From Paenibacillus pabuli (GTDB taxonomy: Bacteria; Bacillota; Bacilli; Paenibacillales; Paenibacillaceae): a DNA stretch of 64,000 nucleotides. The notes below the pieces were generated by a model, which was not told the origin of the DNA, did not search any database, and saw nothing but the letters and a program-made list of their open reading frames with translations. Below are positions 17,954-28,720 of the stretch, piece by piece (positions within the stretch are counted from its first letter, which is position 1; each line of letters opens with the position of its first letter). The position numbers were made by a program, and so were the translations under genes. The stretch is from assembly GCF_039831995.1 (NCBI RefSeq), contig NZ_JBDOIO010000004.1:1302001-1366000 (forward strand), given 5' to 3'.

Positions 17954-18811
17954 ATGACAGCATCTATTATTAACGGTAAAGAAGTGTCCCAGGAGATCCG
18001 CGCAGGCATAACTGAAGAAGTAAAGCAGCTTAGCGAACAGGGGGTAGTGCCTGGTCTGGCTGTTGTGCTCGTCGGGGAAGATCCGGCATCCCAAGTATAT
18101 GTGCGGAATAAGGAAAAAGCTTGCCACGATCTCGGTTTTTACTCCGAAGTACATCGTCTGGATGCCGGTACGTCCCAAGAGGACTTGCTGGCTCTGGTGG
18201 ACAAGCTGAACAATCAGAAATCGATCAACGGTATTCTCGTTCAGCTTCCATTACCGAAGCATATAGAGGAAAAAGCTGTTATTGATGCAATTGCCGTCGA
18301 GAAAGATGTGGACGGTTTCCATCCGGTCAATGTGGGTAATCTGGTGATCGGTGATGACAGCTTGCTGCCATGTACTCCTGCTGGAGTGATTGAATTGATC
18401 AAGCGGACAGGTCTGGAAATGTCGGGTAAGCATGCTGTCGTCATCGGACGCAGCAATATTGTCGGCAAACCGGTATCTTTGCTGCTTCAACGTGAGAATG
18501 CAACTGTAACAATGTGTCATTCACGTACGGCAAACATGAAAGAAATTGCACGCCAAGCGGACATATTGGTTGTGGCGATCGGTCGTGCAAACTTCGTGGA
18601 TGCCGATTATGTGAAACCGGGTGCGGTGGTCATCGATGTTGGGATGAACCGTTTGGACAATGGCAAATTGGCTGGAGATGTGGATTTTGAGAGTGTGAAG
18701 GAAGTTTCCGGTCCCATTACACCAGTTCCGGGTGGCGTTGGTCCCATGACGATCACCATGCTGATGCAAAATACACTGATCGCTGCCAAACGCGCTCACG
18801 GATTGGTCTAG
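17954..18811 (+). CDS. folD: Bifunctional methylenetetrahydrofolate dehydrogenase/cyclohydrolase
   Basis: 285 residues. It interconverts 5,10-methylene-, methenyl- and 10-formyl-tetrahydrofolate with NADP. Visible motifs are the YVRNKEKA catalytic lysine region, GILVQLPLP, the GRSNIVGKP dinucleotide-binding loop and the C-terminal [14 protein letters not shown] after GGGAGAGAG. It is followed 8 bp later by xseA. Confidence 0.98.
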   Translation: MTASIINGKEVSQEIRAGITEEVKQLSEQGVVPGLAVVLVGEDPASQVYVRNKEKACHDLGFYSEVHRLDAGTSQEDLLALVDKLNNQKSINGILVQLPLPKHIEEKAVIDAIAVEKDVDGFHPVNVGNLVIGDDSLLPCTPAGVIELIKRTGLEMSGKHAVVIGRSNIVGKPVSLLLQRENATVTMCHSRTANMKEIARQADILVVAIGRANFVDADYVKPGAVVIDVGMNRLDNGKLAGDVDFESVKEVSGPITPVPGGVGPMTITMLMQNTLIAAKRAHGLV

Positions 18812-18819
18812 GTACATCT

Positions 18820-20184
18820 GTGGCAGAGCGGCAGATCTACTCCATCAAAGACCTGAATCGGTATATCCGAATGAAATTGGAATCCGATCAGGTCCTGTCG
18901 GACGTCTGGCTGCGTGGAGAGATATCCAACTTCACACATCACTCCAGCGGCCATATGTATTTTACATTGAAGGATAAGGACAGCCGGATCAAGGCTATTA
19001 TGTTTGCGTCCCATAATCAGCGATTGCCCTTTGTGCCAAAGGAGGGTGCAAGGGTTATTGCTCGTGGTAATGTATCGGTTTATGAGCGGGACGGTCAATA
19101 TCAATTTTACGCCACACAGATGCAGCCTGACGGTATCGGAAGCCTTTATCTGGCCTATGAGCAACTGAAAAAGAAGCTTGAGGATGAGGGGTTATTCTCT
19201 TCGTCCAGGAAGCGGGCTATTCCAAGGTATCCTAAAACGATCGGTGTAGTTACATCTCCTACAGGAGCTGCTGTACGGGATATCATGATTACATTGCAGC
19301 GCAGATACCCTTCTGCCAAAGTACTTCTGTATCCTGTGTTAGTTCAGGGTAAGGGCGCTGCACCTTCGATCGTAAAAGCCATTCGCAACCTGAACCTCCT
19401 TGGAGAAGCTGACGTGCTGATTGTAGGCCGAGGCGGGGGATCACTGGAAGAGCTGTGGGCTTTCAATGAAGAGATGGTCGCAAGAGCCATCGTTGATTCA
19501 AATATCCCTGTCATCTCTGCAGTCGGACACGAAACCGATTTTACCATTGCAGACTTTGCTGCAGACCTGCGGGCTGCGACGCCTACAGCGGCTGCTGAAC
19601 TGGCTGTGCCAAACCGTGCAGAGCTGCTTGACCAGATCGCGCTAAGACAGCGTCAGCTCCAGCACAGTCTGCGTCAACGTGCTGTACATAACCGGGAACG
19701 ACTTGCAAGATTACAGCGTTCGCCGGTACTCGTTCATCCAAGGCGGACATTGATGCAGCACACAGAGCGTTTGGACATGCTGCATCAGCGGCTTTTGAGG
19801 ACTGTGGATACACGAATGAAATGGACCGCAGAGAAACAGGAGCGTCTTCGTGCTGCTCTGCAGCGGTTCAATCCACGCGAACAGGTAAATACGGCTCAAC
19901 GAGAAAATGCCGCAGCACGGCGTCAGCTTGAACTTGCGATGAGGTCTATCGTCAGATCGAAGCAGCAGCAATGGAAATCTTCCGTGCGCCATCTCGATGC
20001 TCTGAGCCCGCTTAAAGTCATGTCTCGTGGATATAGTTTGGTGTATGACGAGCAGGAGCAAAGACTGATCAAATCCTTGAAGGAAGTGCAGCCTGGGGAT
20101 TCAATCAAGATTAAATTAACAGACGGACAGCTGGACTGTCAGGTTTGGGGAATGAAGGAGGATGACAACATCCATGGCGAATGA
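18820..20184 (+). CDS. xseA: Exodeoxyribonuclease VII large subunit
   Basis: 454 residues. An N-terminal OB-fold domain (about 1-100) is followed by the catalytic domain with GVVTSPTGAAVRDI and the GRGGGSLEELWAFN block, then a long coiled-coil C-terminus. With XseB it degrades single-stranded DNA to short oligonucleotides. GTG start at 18820, overlapping the folD-proximal region closely. Its end overlaps the start of xseB. Confidence 0.97.
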   Translation: MAERQIYSIKDLNRYIRMKLESDQVLSDVWLRGEISNFTHHSSGHMYFTLKDKDSRIKAIMFASHNQRLPFVPKEGARVIARGNVSVYERDGQYQFYATQMQPDGIGSLYLAYEQLKKKLEDEGLFSSSRKRAIPRYPKTIGVVTSPTGAAVRDIMITLQRRYPSAKVLLYPVLVQGKGAAPSIVKAIRNLNLLGEADVLIVGRGGGSLEELWAFNEEMVARAIVDSNIPVISAVGHETDFTIADFAADLRAATPTAAAELAVPNRAELLDQIALRQRQLQHSLRQRAVHNRERLARLQRSPVLVHPRRTLMQHTERLDMLHQRLLRTVDTRMKWTAEKQERLRAALQRFNPREQVNTAQRENAAARRQLELAMRSIVRSKQQQWKSSVRHLDALSPLKVMSRGYSLVYDEQEQRLIKSLKEVQPGDSIKIKLTDGQLDCQVWGMKEDDNIHGE

Positions 20185-20431
20185 ACCGGAACTGAATTTT
20201 GAAGAGGCAATGGCGGCACTTGAAGATATCGTAGCTCAGCTAGAACACGGGGACGTACCCTTAGAACAGGCCATTGATCTGTTCCAGCGAGGCATGCAAC
20301 TTTCACAGTTATGCGGGCTCAAGTTGGAACAAGTGGAACGCAAGATTGAAATGATCGTAGAAGAAGATGGGGAACTTCGCAAGAAGCCGTTCGGAGCTTC
20401 GGAAGTTGAGAACGGTGAAGGCAATGAGTAG
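20174..20431 (+). CDS. xseB: Exodeoxyribonuclease VII small subunit
   Basis: 85 residues: LNFEEAMAALEDIVAQLEHGDVP and a leucine-rich helix are typical of XseB, which wraps around the XseA coiled coil. GGAGG (20157-20161) directly abuts an ATG at 20162 and is 12 nt before the ATG at 20174, so the latter is chosen. It overlaps xseA by 11 bp and ispA by 8 bp, implying translational coupling. Confidence 0.93.
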   Translation: MANEPELNFEEAMAALEDIVAQLEHGDVPLEQAIDLFQRGMQLSQLCGLKLEQVERKIEMIVEEDGELRKKPFGASEVENGEGNE

Positions 20432-21329
20432 TCGTCTTTCCTTTGAACAGTATCTTCAACAGACAACAGATCAGGTTACGGAAGCATTAAAAGAGATTCT
20501 CCCAGTGCACTGGGATGTGCCTCAGTCCCTGCGTGATGCGATGCAGTATTCACTAATGGCCGGAGGCAAGCGCCTTCGCCCTCTTCTGGTCGTCGCTGCG
20601 GCGGAAGCCCTCGGAGCACAGCGTGAAGCTGCGCTTCCGGTAGCCTGCGCCGTGGAAATGGTACACACCTATTCTCTTATCCACGATGACCTGCCTGCAA
20701 TGGATAATGATGACTATCGTCGGGGAAAATTAACGAATCACAAGGTTTATGGGGAAGCAACCGCTATTCTTGCAGGGGATGCTTTGTTGACTCATGCCTT
20801 TTATTGTGTGGTGCAAGCAGGCCGCAAGAACGGTGTGCCGGCGGAAGCTTTGCTTTCCATTGTGGAGGATCTTTCCGAACTGGCTGGTGCCCGCGGCATG
20901 GTTGGCGGACAAGTGGCCGATATGGAAGGGGAGCAAGGGTTAACCGATCTGGAACAGCTGCAATACATCCATCTGCATAAAACCGGTGACCTGATCGTAT
21001 TTTCATTGCTGGCTGGTGCCCGTATCGGTGGTGCGACAGAAGGGCAGCTTGATGCTCTGCGTGTATTCGGACGTGATCTTGGCCTTGCTTTTCAGATTCA
21101 GGACGATATCCTGGATCTTACCGGGGATGAGCAAAAAATGGGCAAGAAAACCCAAAGTGATGTGCATCAGCAAAAGGTCACTTATCCATTCTTCATAGGT
21201 ATGGAAGCTTCCCAAGAACAGGTGAAGTCCCTGACCAAATCTGCAAAAGAAGCCCTCGGCAGAGCAGAGTTGTCAGATTCTTCACGCTTGATGGAGATTG
21301 CTGATTATTTAATGCGCAGAGACCATTAG
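20424..21329 (+). CDS. ispA: Farnesyl diphosphate synthase-type polyprenyl synthase
   Basis: 302 residues. It condenses IPP with DMAPP/GPP to farnesyl diphosphate. First aspartate-rich motif IHDDLPAMDNDD, second IQDDILDLTGD, GGKRLRP at the IPP site, and KTGDLI are all present. The ATG at 20424 lies within the end of xseB. It lies 282 bp upstream of dxs, so isoprenoid precursor and chain-building genes are neighbours. Confidence 0.95.
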   Translation: MSSRLSFEQYLQQTTDQVTEALKEILPVHWDVPQSLRDAMQYSLMAGGKRLRPLLVVAAAEALGAQREAALPVACAVEMVHTYSLIHDDLPAMDNDDYRRGKLTNHKVYGEATAILAGDALLTHAFYCVVQAGRKNGVPAEALLSIVEDLSELAGARGMVGGQVADMEGEQGLTDLEQLQYIHLHKTGDLIVFSLLAGARIGGATEGQLDALRVFGRDLGLAFQIQDDILDLTGDEQKMGKKTQSDVHQQKVTYPFFIGMEASQEQVKSLTKSAKEALGRAELSDSSRLMEIADYLMRRDH

Positions 21330-21508
21330 GATAAAGGTAATGATAATGAAACTCTTGAGCGGCTGTTTCGTAAGATTCAGATCGGTGTAATAATATTAAT
21401 GTGCTTTTTGCAAGGTCATTTCTTTTGACATAACGGATACATAATGAAGGGTCAATTCATTTCCCTTGCTGGCGAAAATGCTCGCAATTTGGAGTAAGAA
21501 GGCGCAAA

Positions 21509-21537
21509 TTATGATTCCTGTTCTTTTATGTTATAAT
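21509..21537 (+). promoter_or_regulatory. Candidate promoter of dxs
   Basis: A perfect TATAAT at 21532-21537 is preceded at 17 nt by a weak TTATGA. The 282-bp ispA-dxs gap otherwise shows only AT-rich sequence and two very short ORFs without good ribosome sites. Confidence 0.5.
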
Positions 21538-21611
21538 GATTTAATGTGAATTAATAAAATTAAAAGCGTTACCCAATTAATCAAACAATCTAGGAAAGCG
21601 GGGAGATTCTC

Positions 21612-23519
21612 GTGCTGCTTCCACAAATTAAACAACCCAGTGATCTAAAATCGATGTCTCCGGATGATCTTGTTTTATTGTCCGCAGAGATTCGGCAATT
21701 TCTGATTGAGAAATTGTCCGTAACGGGGGGGCATCTGGCACCGAATTTAGGCGTGGTTGAGCTCACGGTAGCCCTGCACTACTGCTATAACAGTCCGGTA
21801 GACAAAATGATTTACGATGTAGGGCATCAAGCGTATGTGCATAAAATTCTTACTGGACGCATGGACCGTTTTGATACGTTGCGTCAGCACAATGGATTGT
21901 GCGGTTTCGTCAAACGTAATGAGAGCGAGCATGATGTATGGGAGGCTGGACACAGCAGTACATCACTATCTGCAGCCATGGGTATGGCACTTGCACGTGA
22001 TCTGAAGGGTGAAGATAATCAGGTCATCGCCATGATTGGCGATGGAGCTCTCACAGGTGGTATGGCCTTTGAGGCACTCAATCACATTGGTCATGAGCAG
22101 AAAAAACTGATGGTCATTCTGAATGATAATGAAATGTCCATTGCACCCAATGTTGGGGCGATGCATAAATATCTGAGCAAAATCCGCTCCGATCGCCATT
22201 ATTTAAAAGCCAAGGATGATGTGGAAGGAATGCTCAAAAAGATTCCTGCCATTGGAGACCGTTTGGCCAAATCCGCGAGCTGGATCAAGGATAGCGTCAA
22301 ATATATGATGGTTCCGGGTGTTTTGTTTGAAGAGCTCGGCTTCACTTATTTGGGACCCATCGATGGACATGATATTCCCAAATTAATTGAGACGTTCAAA
22401 CAGGCGGATAACGTTGAAGGACCGGTTCTCGTTCATGTTCTGACAACCAAGGGCAAAGGATATCAGCCAGCTGAGGCAGACTCACACAAATGGCATGGTA
22501 TCTCCCCGTATAAAATAGAATCCGGTCAGGTGCTCAAGGCAGTAGGCAAACCGATGTATACCGAAATATTTGGGCAGACACTGGTTGAACTCGCGAAGAA
22601 AGATCAACGTATTGTTGCTGTAACGCCTGCTATGCCGACAGGATCGGGGCTTATTCCATTCAGCAAAGAATTCCCGGACCGCATGATTGACGTAGGGATT
22701 GCAGAGCAGCATGCAGCAACCATGTGTGCAGCACTTGCCATGGAAGGCCTGAAGCCGATCTTTGCTGTATATTCGACGTTTATGCAGCGTGCTTATGACC
22801 AGATCGTGCATGATATTTGCCGCCATAACGCCAATGTGATCTTTGCCATTGACCGTGCGGGATTTGTAGGACCTGATGGTGAGACACACCAAGGTGTGTA
22901 TGATGTGGCGTTTATGAGACATATCCCTAACATCGTACTTATGATGCCGAAGGATGAGAATGAACTGCGTCATATGATGAAAACGGCACTTGATTATAAT
23001 GAAGGCCCTATCGCTTACCGGTACCCGCGAAACAATGTGGTAGGTGTTCCGATGGATGAGCAGCTCGTACCGATTCCAATTGGTACTTGGGAACAGCTGC
23101 GACCATCTGAAGGCTATGCGATCATCGCTTCGGGTTCCATGGTTCAAGTTGCTGAAGAAGCAGCAGAAACCGTGAAAAAGGAAGGTATTACAGCTGGGGT
23201 TATCAATGCTCGTTTCCTCAAGCCGCTGGATGAACAAATGCTCCGTGATCTTGCGATTCGTGGCACGAAACTGATTGTGCTTGAAGAAGCTTCACAAGCT
23301 GGCAGTATGGGCAGCGCAGTACTTGAATTTTATGCAGAGCAAGGTCTGCATGATGTACATGTTCATCTTATGGGCATTCCGGATCGCTTCATTGAACATG
23401 GCAGCATTAATGAGCAGCGGGCTGAGGTGGGGCTTACCGTGGAAAATGTATGTGTGCAGTTGCGCAGTTTGGCAGCTCAATCCTCTTACGGCATGTCCAG
23501 AACCCGTTTTCCTTCTTAA
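21612..23519 (+). CDS. dxs: 1-deoxy-D-xylulose-5-phosphate synthase
   Basis: 635 residues. A thiamin-diphosphate enzyme that joins pyruvate and glyceraldehyde-3-phosphate, the first step of the MEP isoprenoid pathway. Motifs: [16 protein letters not shown] (ThDP/Mg site), the [13 protein letters not shown] segment, and the DVGIAEQHA glutamate motif in the second domain; C-terminal transketolase domain intact. GTG start after a GGGGAGA site. Confidence 0.98.
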   Translation: MLLPQIKQPSDLKSMSPDDLVLLSAEIRQFLIEKLSVTGGHLAPNLGVVELTVALHYCYNSPVDKMIYDVGHQAYVHKILTGRMDRFDTLRQHNGLCGFVKRNESEHDVWEAGHSSTSLSAAMGMALARDLKGEDNQVIAMIGDGALTGGMAFEALNHIGHEQKKLMVILNDNEMSIAPNVGAMHKYLSKIRSDRHYLKAKDDVEGMLKKIPAIGDRLAKSASWIKDSVKYMMVPGVLFEELGFTYLGPIDGHDIPKLIETFKQADNVEGPVLVHVLTTKGKGYQPAEADSHKWHGISPYKIESGQVLKAVGKPMYTEIFGQTLVELAKKDQRIVAVTPAMPTGSGLIPFSKEFPDRMIDVGIAEQHAATMCAALAMEGLKPIFAVYSTFMQRAYDQIVHDICRHNANVIFAIDRAGFVGPDGETHQGVYDVAFMRHIPNIVLMMPKDENELRHMMKTALDYNEGPIAYRYPRNNVVGVPMDEQLVPIPIGTWEQLRPSEGYAIIASGSMVQVAEEAAETVKKEGITAGVINARFLKPLDEQMLRDLAIRGTKLIVLEEASQAGSMGSAVLEFYAEQGLHDVHVHLMGIPDRFIEHGSINEQRAEVGLTVENVCVQLRSLAAQSSYGMSRTRFPS

Positions 23520-23574
23520 TTAACAGGAATGCCTCATCTAAATAAATGAATTAACTATATGATAGGAGAAAGAC

Positions 23575-24420
23575 ATGTCACTCCCGAAAGAACGAATTGA
23601 TGTTCTGCTGGTCGAGCAGGGTTATTATGAAAGTCGTGAGAAGGCAAAAGCGGCGATCATGGCTGGACTGGTGTATGCCAACAATGAACGAATTGAAAAG
23701 GCAGGCATGAAAATACCACGGGAAGCTGAACTAAAGGTTAAAGGCTCGGTTCATCCTTATGTGGGCCGGGGTGGATTGAAGCTTGAAAAAGCGATTAAAC
23801 ACTTCGGTCTTAATATGAACGGTTTGGTCATGCTTGATATTGGTTCGTCAACGGGTGGGTTCACGGATTGTGCATTACAACATGGTGCATCTCATGTATA
23901 TGCCATTGATGTAGGATATAACCAGTTGGACTGGTCATTACGCAATGATGACCGGGTTACCGTTATGGAAAGAACCAATTTCCGTTATGTCACTCCTGAG
24001 GATTTAATTGGACCTGAGCCGAACTTTGCCAGCATCGATGTATCCTTCATATCGCTGCGCATTATACTGCCTCCCTTGCTTGCTCTTCTGAAGCACCCGG
24101 CAGATATTGTAGCTTTGATCAAGCCTCAATTCGAGGCAGGACGCGAGAAGGTAGGTAAGTCTGGTGTTGTTCGGGACCCAAAAGTACACAAGGAAGTGTT
24201 GGAAACCATGCTTCACTTTGCGAGTGAACTTGGTTTAAATCTTCGAGGCTTAACCTTCTCTCCCATTACGGGGGGAGAAGGCAATATCGAATTTCTCGCT
24301 CATTGGCGTCTGGAAGAACCGGATGCATCACAACAAGAGAAGGATCTGGCTTCACTCGATGCACTTGCCCATCAAGTTGCTATGGAAGCTGCTCATACTT
24401 TTACGGGAAACTCATCATAG
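23575..24420 (+). CDS. tlyA: TlyA family rRNA 2'-O-methyltransferase
   Basis: 281 residues. An N-terminal S4 RNA-binding domain (about 6-65) is followed by an RrmJ-type SAM-dependent methyltransferase with the DIGSSTGGFTDCALQ motif I and a KPQFEAG block. The B. subtilis counterpart is YqxC, often labelled hemolysin; rRNA methylation is the established TlyA activity in mycobacteria and is inferred here. ATG after ATAGGAGAAAG. Confidence 0.93.
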   Translation: MSLPKERIDVLLVEQGYYESREKAKAAIMAGLVYANNERIEKAGMKIPREAELKVKGSVHPYVGRGGLKLEKAIKHFGLNMNGLVMLDIGSSTGGFTDCALQHGASHVYAIDVGYNQLDWSLRNDDRVTVMERTNFRYVTPEDLIGPEPNFASIDVSFISLRIILPPLLALLKHPADIVALIKPQFEAGREKVGKSGVVRDPKVHKEVLETMLHFASELGLNLRGLTFSPITGGEGNIEFLAHWRLEEPDASQQEKDLASLDALAHQVAMEAAHTFTGNSS

Positions 24421-24502
24421 GATGGGTTTCTTTTCGCTGGAAAGGTGATCCTAATAACAGGAGATCGACTGCCGGACCTCGAATAAGTCTTCGAGGTGAA
24501 CG

Positions 24503-24991
24503 ATGATGAATGGGCAATCCGACACAATCGTTATTGGTGTACTTGCTGTCATTTTAATCATATGGCTCTTTTACGGTTTGCGTAATTGGCTGAATCGACC
24601 GGTACCGGTAAGTTTGTCAGGCATGCAGCTGAATTCCGAAATACAGCATTCCCCGGTTGTTGATCTGCTTGAAGCAGAGGGGTATGAAGTCATCGGAGGC
24701 AAAATGAAGATACCGCTTGCCTTTGAGGTCAATGAATCTGTTTTTTATAGTCGGTTGTTCGTTGATTATGTTGCTGAGCGTGATGAGGTCAGATATTTGG
24801 TAAAGGCGTCAAGGCGCAGACAGCCGGTGGATTTCACAGGTCCAGCCATACGGGACCGTTTTTTGTACTATTTATTGTTGTATCCAGGGTGTGAAGGTTT
24901 ATTGTACGTGGATACGGAAGAGTCCAGCGTGAAGCTCATCCGATTGATGGATTATGAGGAAGATGTATATGATGGTGATGATCTGAGCTAG
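24503..24991 (+). CDS. Membrane-anchored protein of unknown function
   Basis: 162 residues. One N-terminal membrane helix (about 8-26), then a soluble domain of about 130 residues with an aromatic middle ([19 protein letters not shown]) and an acidic end. I do not recognise a family. It sits between tlyA and argR. ATG with a GAGGTGAA site; a second ATG follows immediately. Confidence 0.75.
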   Translation: MMNGQSDTIVIGVLAVILIIWLFYGLRNWLNRPVPVSLSGMQLNSEIQHSPVVDLLEAEGYEVIGGKMKIPLAFEVNESVFYSRLFVDYVAERDEVRYLVKASRRRQPVDFTGPAIRDRFLYYLLLYPGCEGLLYVDTEESSVKLIRLMDYEEDVYDGDDLS

Positions 24992-25028
24992 GGAATCAAA
25001 ATGGCAACTATTTAAACTGGAGGCATGT

Positions 25029-25478
25029 ATGAAAGGACAACGACACATTAAAATACGTGAAATTATTAGTCAAAATGAAATAGAAACCCAGGATGATCTG
25101 GTTGAAGCGCTGCGTCAAGCCGGTTTTCAGGTGACACAGGCCACGGTATCCCGTGATATTAAAGAATTGCTGCTGATCAAAATACCGATGGATGATGGGC
25201 GATATAAGTACTCACTGCCAACTGACCAGCGGTATAATCCGATTCAGAAGTTGAAACGGGCATTAGTGGATAACTTTCTTCATATTGACCATACCAACAA
25301 TCTGGTTGTAATGAAGTGTCTTCCAGGAACGGCAAACTCCATTGCTGCACTGCTGGATAATATTGAATGGACAGAAGTTATGGGTACGATCTGTGGTGAC
25401 GATACGATTCTCATCATCTGCCGTACTGAAGATAATAGCGTAACGGTTATCGATCGAATTATGGGTTACATTTCTTAA
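25029..25478 (+). CDS. argR: Arginine repressor ArgR/AhrC
   Basis: 149 residues. A winged-helix DNA-binding domain (about 1-70, with the [15 protein letters not shown] recognition helix) is followed by an oligomerisation/arginine-binding domain whose [14 protein letters not shown] carries the aspartates that bind arginine. It represses arginine synthesis and activates catabolism. Order tlyA-hypothetical-argR-recN follows B. subtilis yqxC-ahrC-recN with one gene added. Confidence 0.97.
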   Translation: MKGQRHIKIREIISQNEIETQDDLVEALRQAGFQVTQATVSRDIKELLLIKIPMDDGRYKYSLPTDQRYNPIQKLKRALVDNFLHIDHTNNLVVMKCLPGTANSIAALLDNIEWTEVMGTICGDDTILIICRTEDNSVTVIDRIMGYIS

Positions 25479-25531
25479 AATCCGAATCAAAACATAATTG
25501 CTGAGTTTGTCATCCGGAGGTGCTTTGGCCG

Positions 25532-27268
25532 ATGCTAGTTACATTATCGATTCGTAATCTGGCTGTTGTAGAAGAAGTGGATGTTGTATTTCATGCGGGG
25601 TTTCATGTGTTATCAGGGGAAACAGGTGCAGGTAAATCAATCATTATTGATGCGCTCGGTTTGATTGCAGGGGGGCGGAGTTCGGCCGATCTGATTCGTT
25701 ATGGTTGTGACAAGGCCGAGATGGAAGCTCTTTTCGAGATGGAACAGGGTCACCCGGTGTGGGAAACACTGGAGAAGCTTGGTATCCAATGTGAACCAGA
25801 AGAACACCTCGTGATTAGACGGGAATTGAATACCCAAGGTAAGAGTACATCCCGCATCAATGGTCAGTTGGTCAATCTGACAATGCTGCGAGAAGTGGGA
25901 GAAAAACTGATTAATATTCATGGTCAGCATGAGCACCAAAGTTTGCTGCGTGCTGAAAGCCATCTGGGTTTATTGGATACCTACGGAGCAGCTGTTATTG
26001 GTCCGGTAAAATCGGAATATCAGGAACGGTATAGCCGGTTCATTACAGCTGAAAAAGAGCTGCGTGCCCTTCAGGAATCGAGTCAGCGCGCATATCAGCT
26101 GCTGGATATGTATCGTTTTCAACTGGAGGAAATTGCAGCAGCGGGTCTAACAAGTGGAGAAGATGAATTACTCGGTGAAGAAAGGGTCAAACTATCCCAT
26201 AGCGAGAAAATGATGGACAGCGTTGCCGGTGCATATGATCTGCTGAGTGGCCAGCGTGGGCTCGAGGCAGTAAGCATTGCCCTCTCTCGCATTGAAGATA
26301 TCTCTGGTTACGATAGCAAAGGACTACAGCCTATTGTGGAGCAATTGCAGTCCGCATTTTATCAATTGGAGGATGCTACATTTCAATTGAGGGATTACCG
26401 TGAAAAAATAGAGTTTAACCCCGGCAGACTGGAGGAGGTTGAGCAGCGCTTAAACTTGATCTCTGGTCTAAGACGGAAGTACGGGGATAGTGTTGAACTT
26501 ATTCTGAATTATTATGAACAGATCAGCCATGAAACAGACCAGCTGGAAAACAAGGACGAGCGCCTGGAGAAACTGCGTGCAGAGCGAGACAAGCTGCTGG
26601 TTCTGGTAATGGATTCTGCAGAGGATCTGAGCCGTGTACGCAAGCAGTGTGCCGAGGAACTCGCCGCTCAGGTGGAGAGTGAGCTGAAGGATCTTCAAAT
26701 GGAGCGCACAACGCTGCGTGTGCAAATAACGCCATCAGAAGATCCGAAGGGGATTGAATGGAACGGACGCAGGCTCCGTTTGAGTCGTCAGGGAGCGGAT
26801 AATGCGGAGTTTCTCATCTCGCCGAATCCGGGCGAACCGTTGCGTCCACTGGGTAAAATTGCCTCGGGTGGTGAGCTGTCAAGAATAATGCTTGCCATGA
26901 AGAGTATTTTCGCCCGTCATGACCGAATCCCGGTACTAATTTTTGACGAGGTCGATACTGGGGTAAGCGGACGTGCGGCTCAATCTATTGCGGAGAAATT
27001 GTTCCGTTTATCCTCTACCTGCCAAGTATTTTCGATTACACACTTGCCACAAGTTGCCTGTATGGCAGATCACCAGTACCTCATTGAAAAACATGTCGTT
27101 GACGGACGTACAATGACGCAGGTGGAATCGCTGTCAAACGAGGGAAGGGTGAAGGAATTGGCACGTATGCTCGGCGGTGTTGAAATTACAGAAAAAACGC
27201 TGCATCATGCACAGGAAATGCTGAATTTGGCGGAAGCCAAAAAAGGAGGAAACGAGCGGCCGGCGTAA
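25532..27268 (+). CDS. recN: DNA repair protein RecN
   Basis: 578 residues. An SMC-like ATPase acting early at double-strand breaks. Walker A GETGAGKSI is near residue 30; two coiled-coil stretches lie about 155-215 and 320-370; the ABC signature region KIASGGELSRIMLA and Walker B PVLIFDEVDTGVSG follow. The ATG at 25532 is 11 nt after CCGGAGG; an upstream GTG overlaps that site and is rejected. Confidence 0.97.
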   Translation: MLVTLSIRNLAVVEEVDVVFHAGFHVLSGETGAGKSIIIDALGLIAGGRSSADLIRYGCDKAEMEALFEMEQGHPVWETLEKLGIQCEPEEHLVIRRELNTQGKSTSRINGQLVNLTMLREVGEKLINIHGQHEHQSLLRAESHLGLLDTYGAAVIGPVKSEYQERYSRFITAEKELRALQESSQRAYQLLDMYRFQLEEIAAAGLTSGEDELLGEERVKLSHSEKMMDSVAGAYDLLSGQRGLEAVSIALSRIEDISGYDSKGLQPIVEQLQSAFYQLEDATFQLRDYREKIEFNPGRLEEVEQRLNLISGLRRKYGDSVELILNYYEQISHETDQLENKDERLEKLRAERDKLLVLVMDSAEDLSRVRKQCAEELAAQVESELKDLQMERTTLRVQITPSEDPKGIEWNGRRLRLSRQGADNAEFLISPNPGEPLRPLGKIASGGELSRIMLAMKSIFARHDRIPVLIFDEVDTGVSGRAAQSIAEKLFRLSSTCQVFSITHLPQVACMADHQYLIEKHVVDGRTMTQVESLSNEGRVKELARMLGGVEITEKTLHHAQEMLNLAEAKKGGNERPA

Positions 27269-27370
27269 TGATTGACAGTAATAAAAGCCTGGGGGCAAGG
27301 TTATCTTATAGGTACGCAATTGGCGACCACCTTTCGTCAAGCGAAAGAAGCAAAGGGAGTGTGACAGCCA

Positions 27371-28702
27371 TTGAATTCCCCCCTCAGGAAGAAATTGCTA
27401 GGTCTTTTATTTGCCTTCTTTCTATGTGTGATCAGCCAGGCCATTCAGCCTGTGCAGAGTTATGCCTCTTTACCTGACGAATTACAGGTATTTGCAGGCA
27501 GGCAAGCAGATGTGCGACTCGCTGTACCGGCTGCGTCCAGCGCCGTTGTAGACCGGCCCGACATTGTTGGTTTGGATGGACAGGAGCATGCTGTGCATGT
27601 CACGAAGCAGCAACCGTTGCATCTCCATCCTCAGCAGACAGGGCAAGCGAAATTAACCTTGAAGCTGTGGGGCAAAATTCCGGTCAAAACGGTGAATGTG
27701 AACGTCATTCCGGATTTGCGAGTTGTACCCGGGGGTCAAACCATTGGCGTAAAAGTGAAGTCCGCTGGGATTTTGGTTGTAGGTCATCACTTGGTCCGTG
27801 CAGAAGGAGAGCAAAGAGTCTCTCCAGGAGAAGCAGCAGGAATTAAACTTGGGGATCTCATAACCCATATGAATGGCAAACGTCTGGATGGCGTTGCTGG
27901 TGTTGCAGAAGCTGTAGAGCAAGCGGGAAAAAGCAAAAAAGGAATCGATGTCGTATTGAAACGTGGGAAGGAAACAGTTAAGACACGACTCACACCAGCT
28001 TATGATGCCGAGGATCAGGCATGGAGGCTTGGATTGTATATTCGTGATTCTGCTGCTGGCGTAGGCACGTTAACGTTCTATGCACCAGACCAAGGCGTAT
28101 ATGGAGCTTTGGGACATGTCATCACGGATATGAATACTCAAACATCGATTGTCGTAGGCAGTGGACAGATTGTTCAGTCGAATGTCACGTCTATATCCAA
28201 AAGTGAATCCGGAGATCCGGGAGAGAAGCGTGCACATTTTCTTAAAGAAAGCAAAATTTTAGGCAATATTGAGCGTAATACGTCTTTTGGCATATTCGGT
28301 AAAATGTCTGACAATCCCGACCACAGCTTATATTCCAAAGGGATTCCTGTTGCTTTCTCACATGAAGTGAAGGAAGGGCCTGCAGAGATTTTGACTGTTG
28401 TCGATGGTCAGCAGGTTGAACGTTTCTCCATTGATATTGTTCATGTGGCCGATCAATCGGAGCCTGCAACAAAAGGTCTTGTGCTTCGCATTACGGATCC
28501 GAAGCTGCTTGATAAAACGGGTGGGATCGTTCAGGGAATGAGCGGCAGCCCAATCGTTCAGAATGGCAAGCTGATCGGAGCTGTAACGCATGTGTTTGTC
28601 AATGACCCTAAATCAGGTTACGGGTGTTTTATTGAGTGGATGTTACAGGATGCCGGCGTTATGATCAAAAAGGAAAAAGCAAAAAATCTTAAGGCTGGTT
28701 AA
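27371..28702 (+). CDS. spoIVB: SpoIVB S55 peptidase
   Basis: 443 residues. This secreted serine peptidase is made in the forespore and signals to the SpoIVFA/FB complex to activate sigma-K. N-terminal signal/anchor helix (about 8-28), PDZ domain (about 125-220), then the S55 domain with the catalytic histidine in GALGHVITDMNT and the catalytic serine in GIVQGMSGSPIVQ. The start is TTG, 11 nt after GGGAG. It precedes spo0A as in B. subtilis. Confidence 0.95.
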   Translation: MNSPLRKKLLGLLFAFFLCVISQAIQPVQSYASLPDELQVFAGRQADVRLAVPAASSAVVDRPDIVGLDGQEHAVHVTKQQPLHLHPQQTGQAKLTLKLWGKIPVKTVNVNVIPDLRVVPGGQTIGVKVKSAGILVVGHHLVRAEGEQRVSPGEAAGIKLGDLITHMNGKRLDGVAGVAEAVEQAGKSKKGIDVVLKRGKETVKTRLTPAYDAEDQAWRLGLYIRDSAAGVGTLTFYAPDQGVYGALGHVITDMNTQTSIVVGSGQIVQSNVTSISKSESGDPGEKRAHFLKESKILGNIERNTSFGIFGKMSDNPDHSLYSKGIPVAFSHEVKEGPAEILTVVDGQQVERFSIDIVHVADQSEPATKGLVLRITDPKLLDKTGGIVQGMSGSPIVQNGKLIGAVTHVFVNDPKSGYGCFIEWMLQDAGVMIKKEKAKNLKAG

Positions 28703-28720
28703 ACCGCCTTAAGGTTTTTT
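28688..28720 (+). terminator. Terminator of spoIVB
   Basis: An 8-bp stem CTTAAGGC/GCCTTAAG (28688-28695 with 28706-28713) encloses the spoIVB stop codon and is followed by a T-run that merges into an 0A box. Confidence 0.8.

Noticed and set aside
22482..23237. 251-codon antisense ORF in dxs
   Set aside because: Mirrors dxs codon structure, no homology recognised, His/Arg-rich composition typical of shadow frames.
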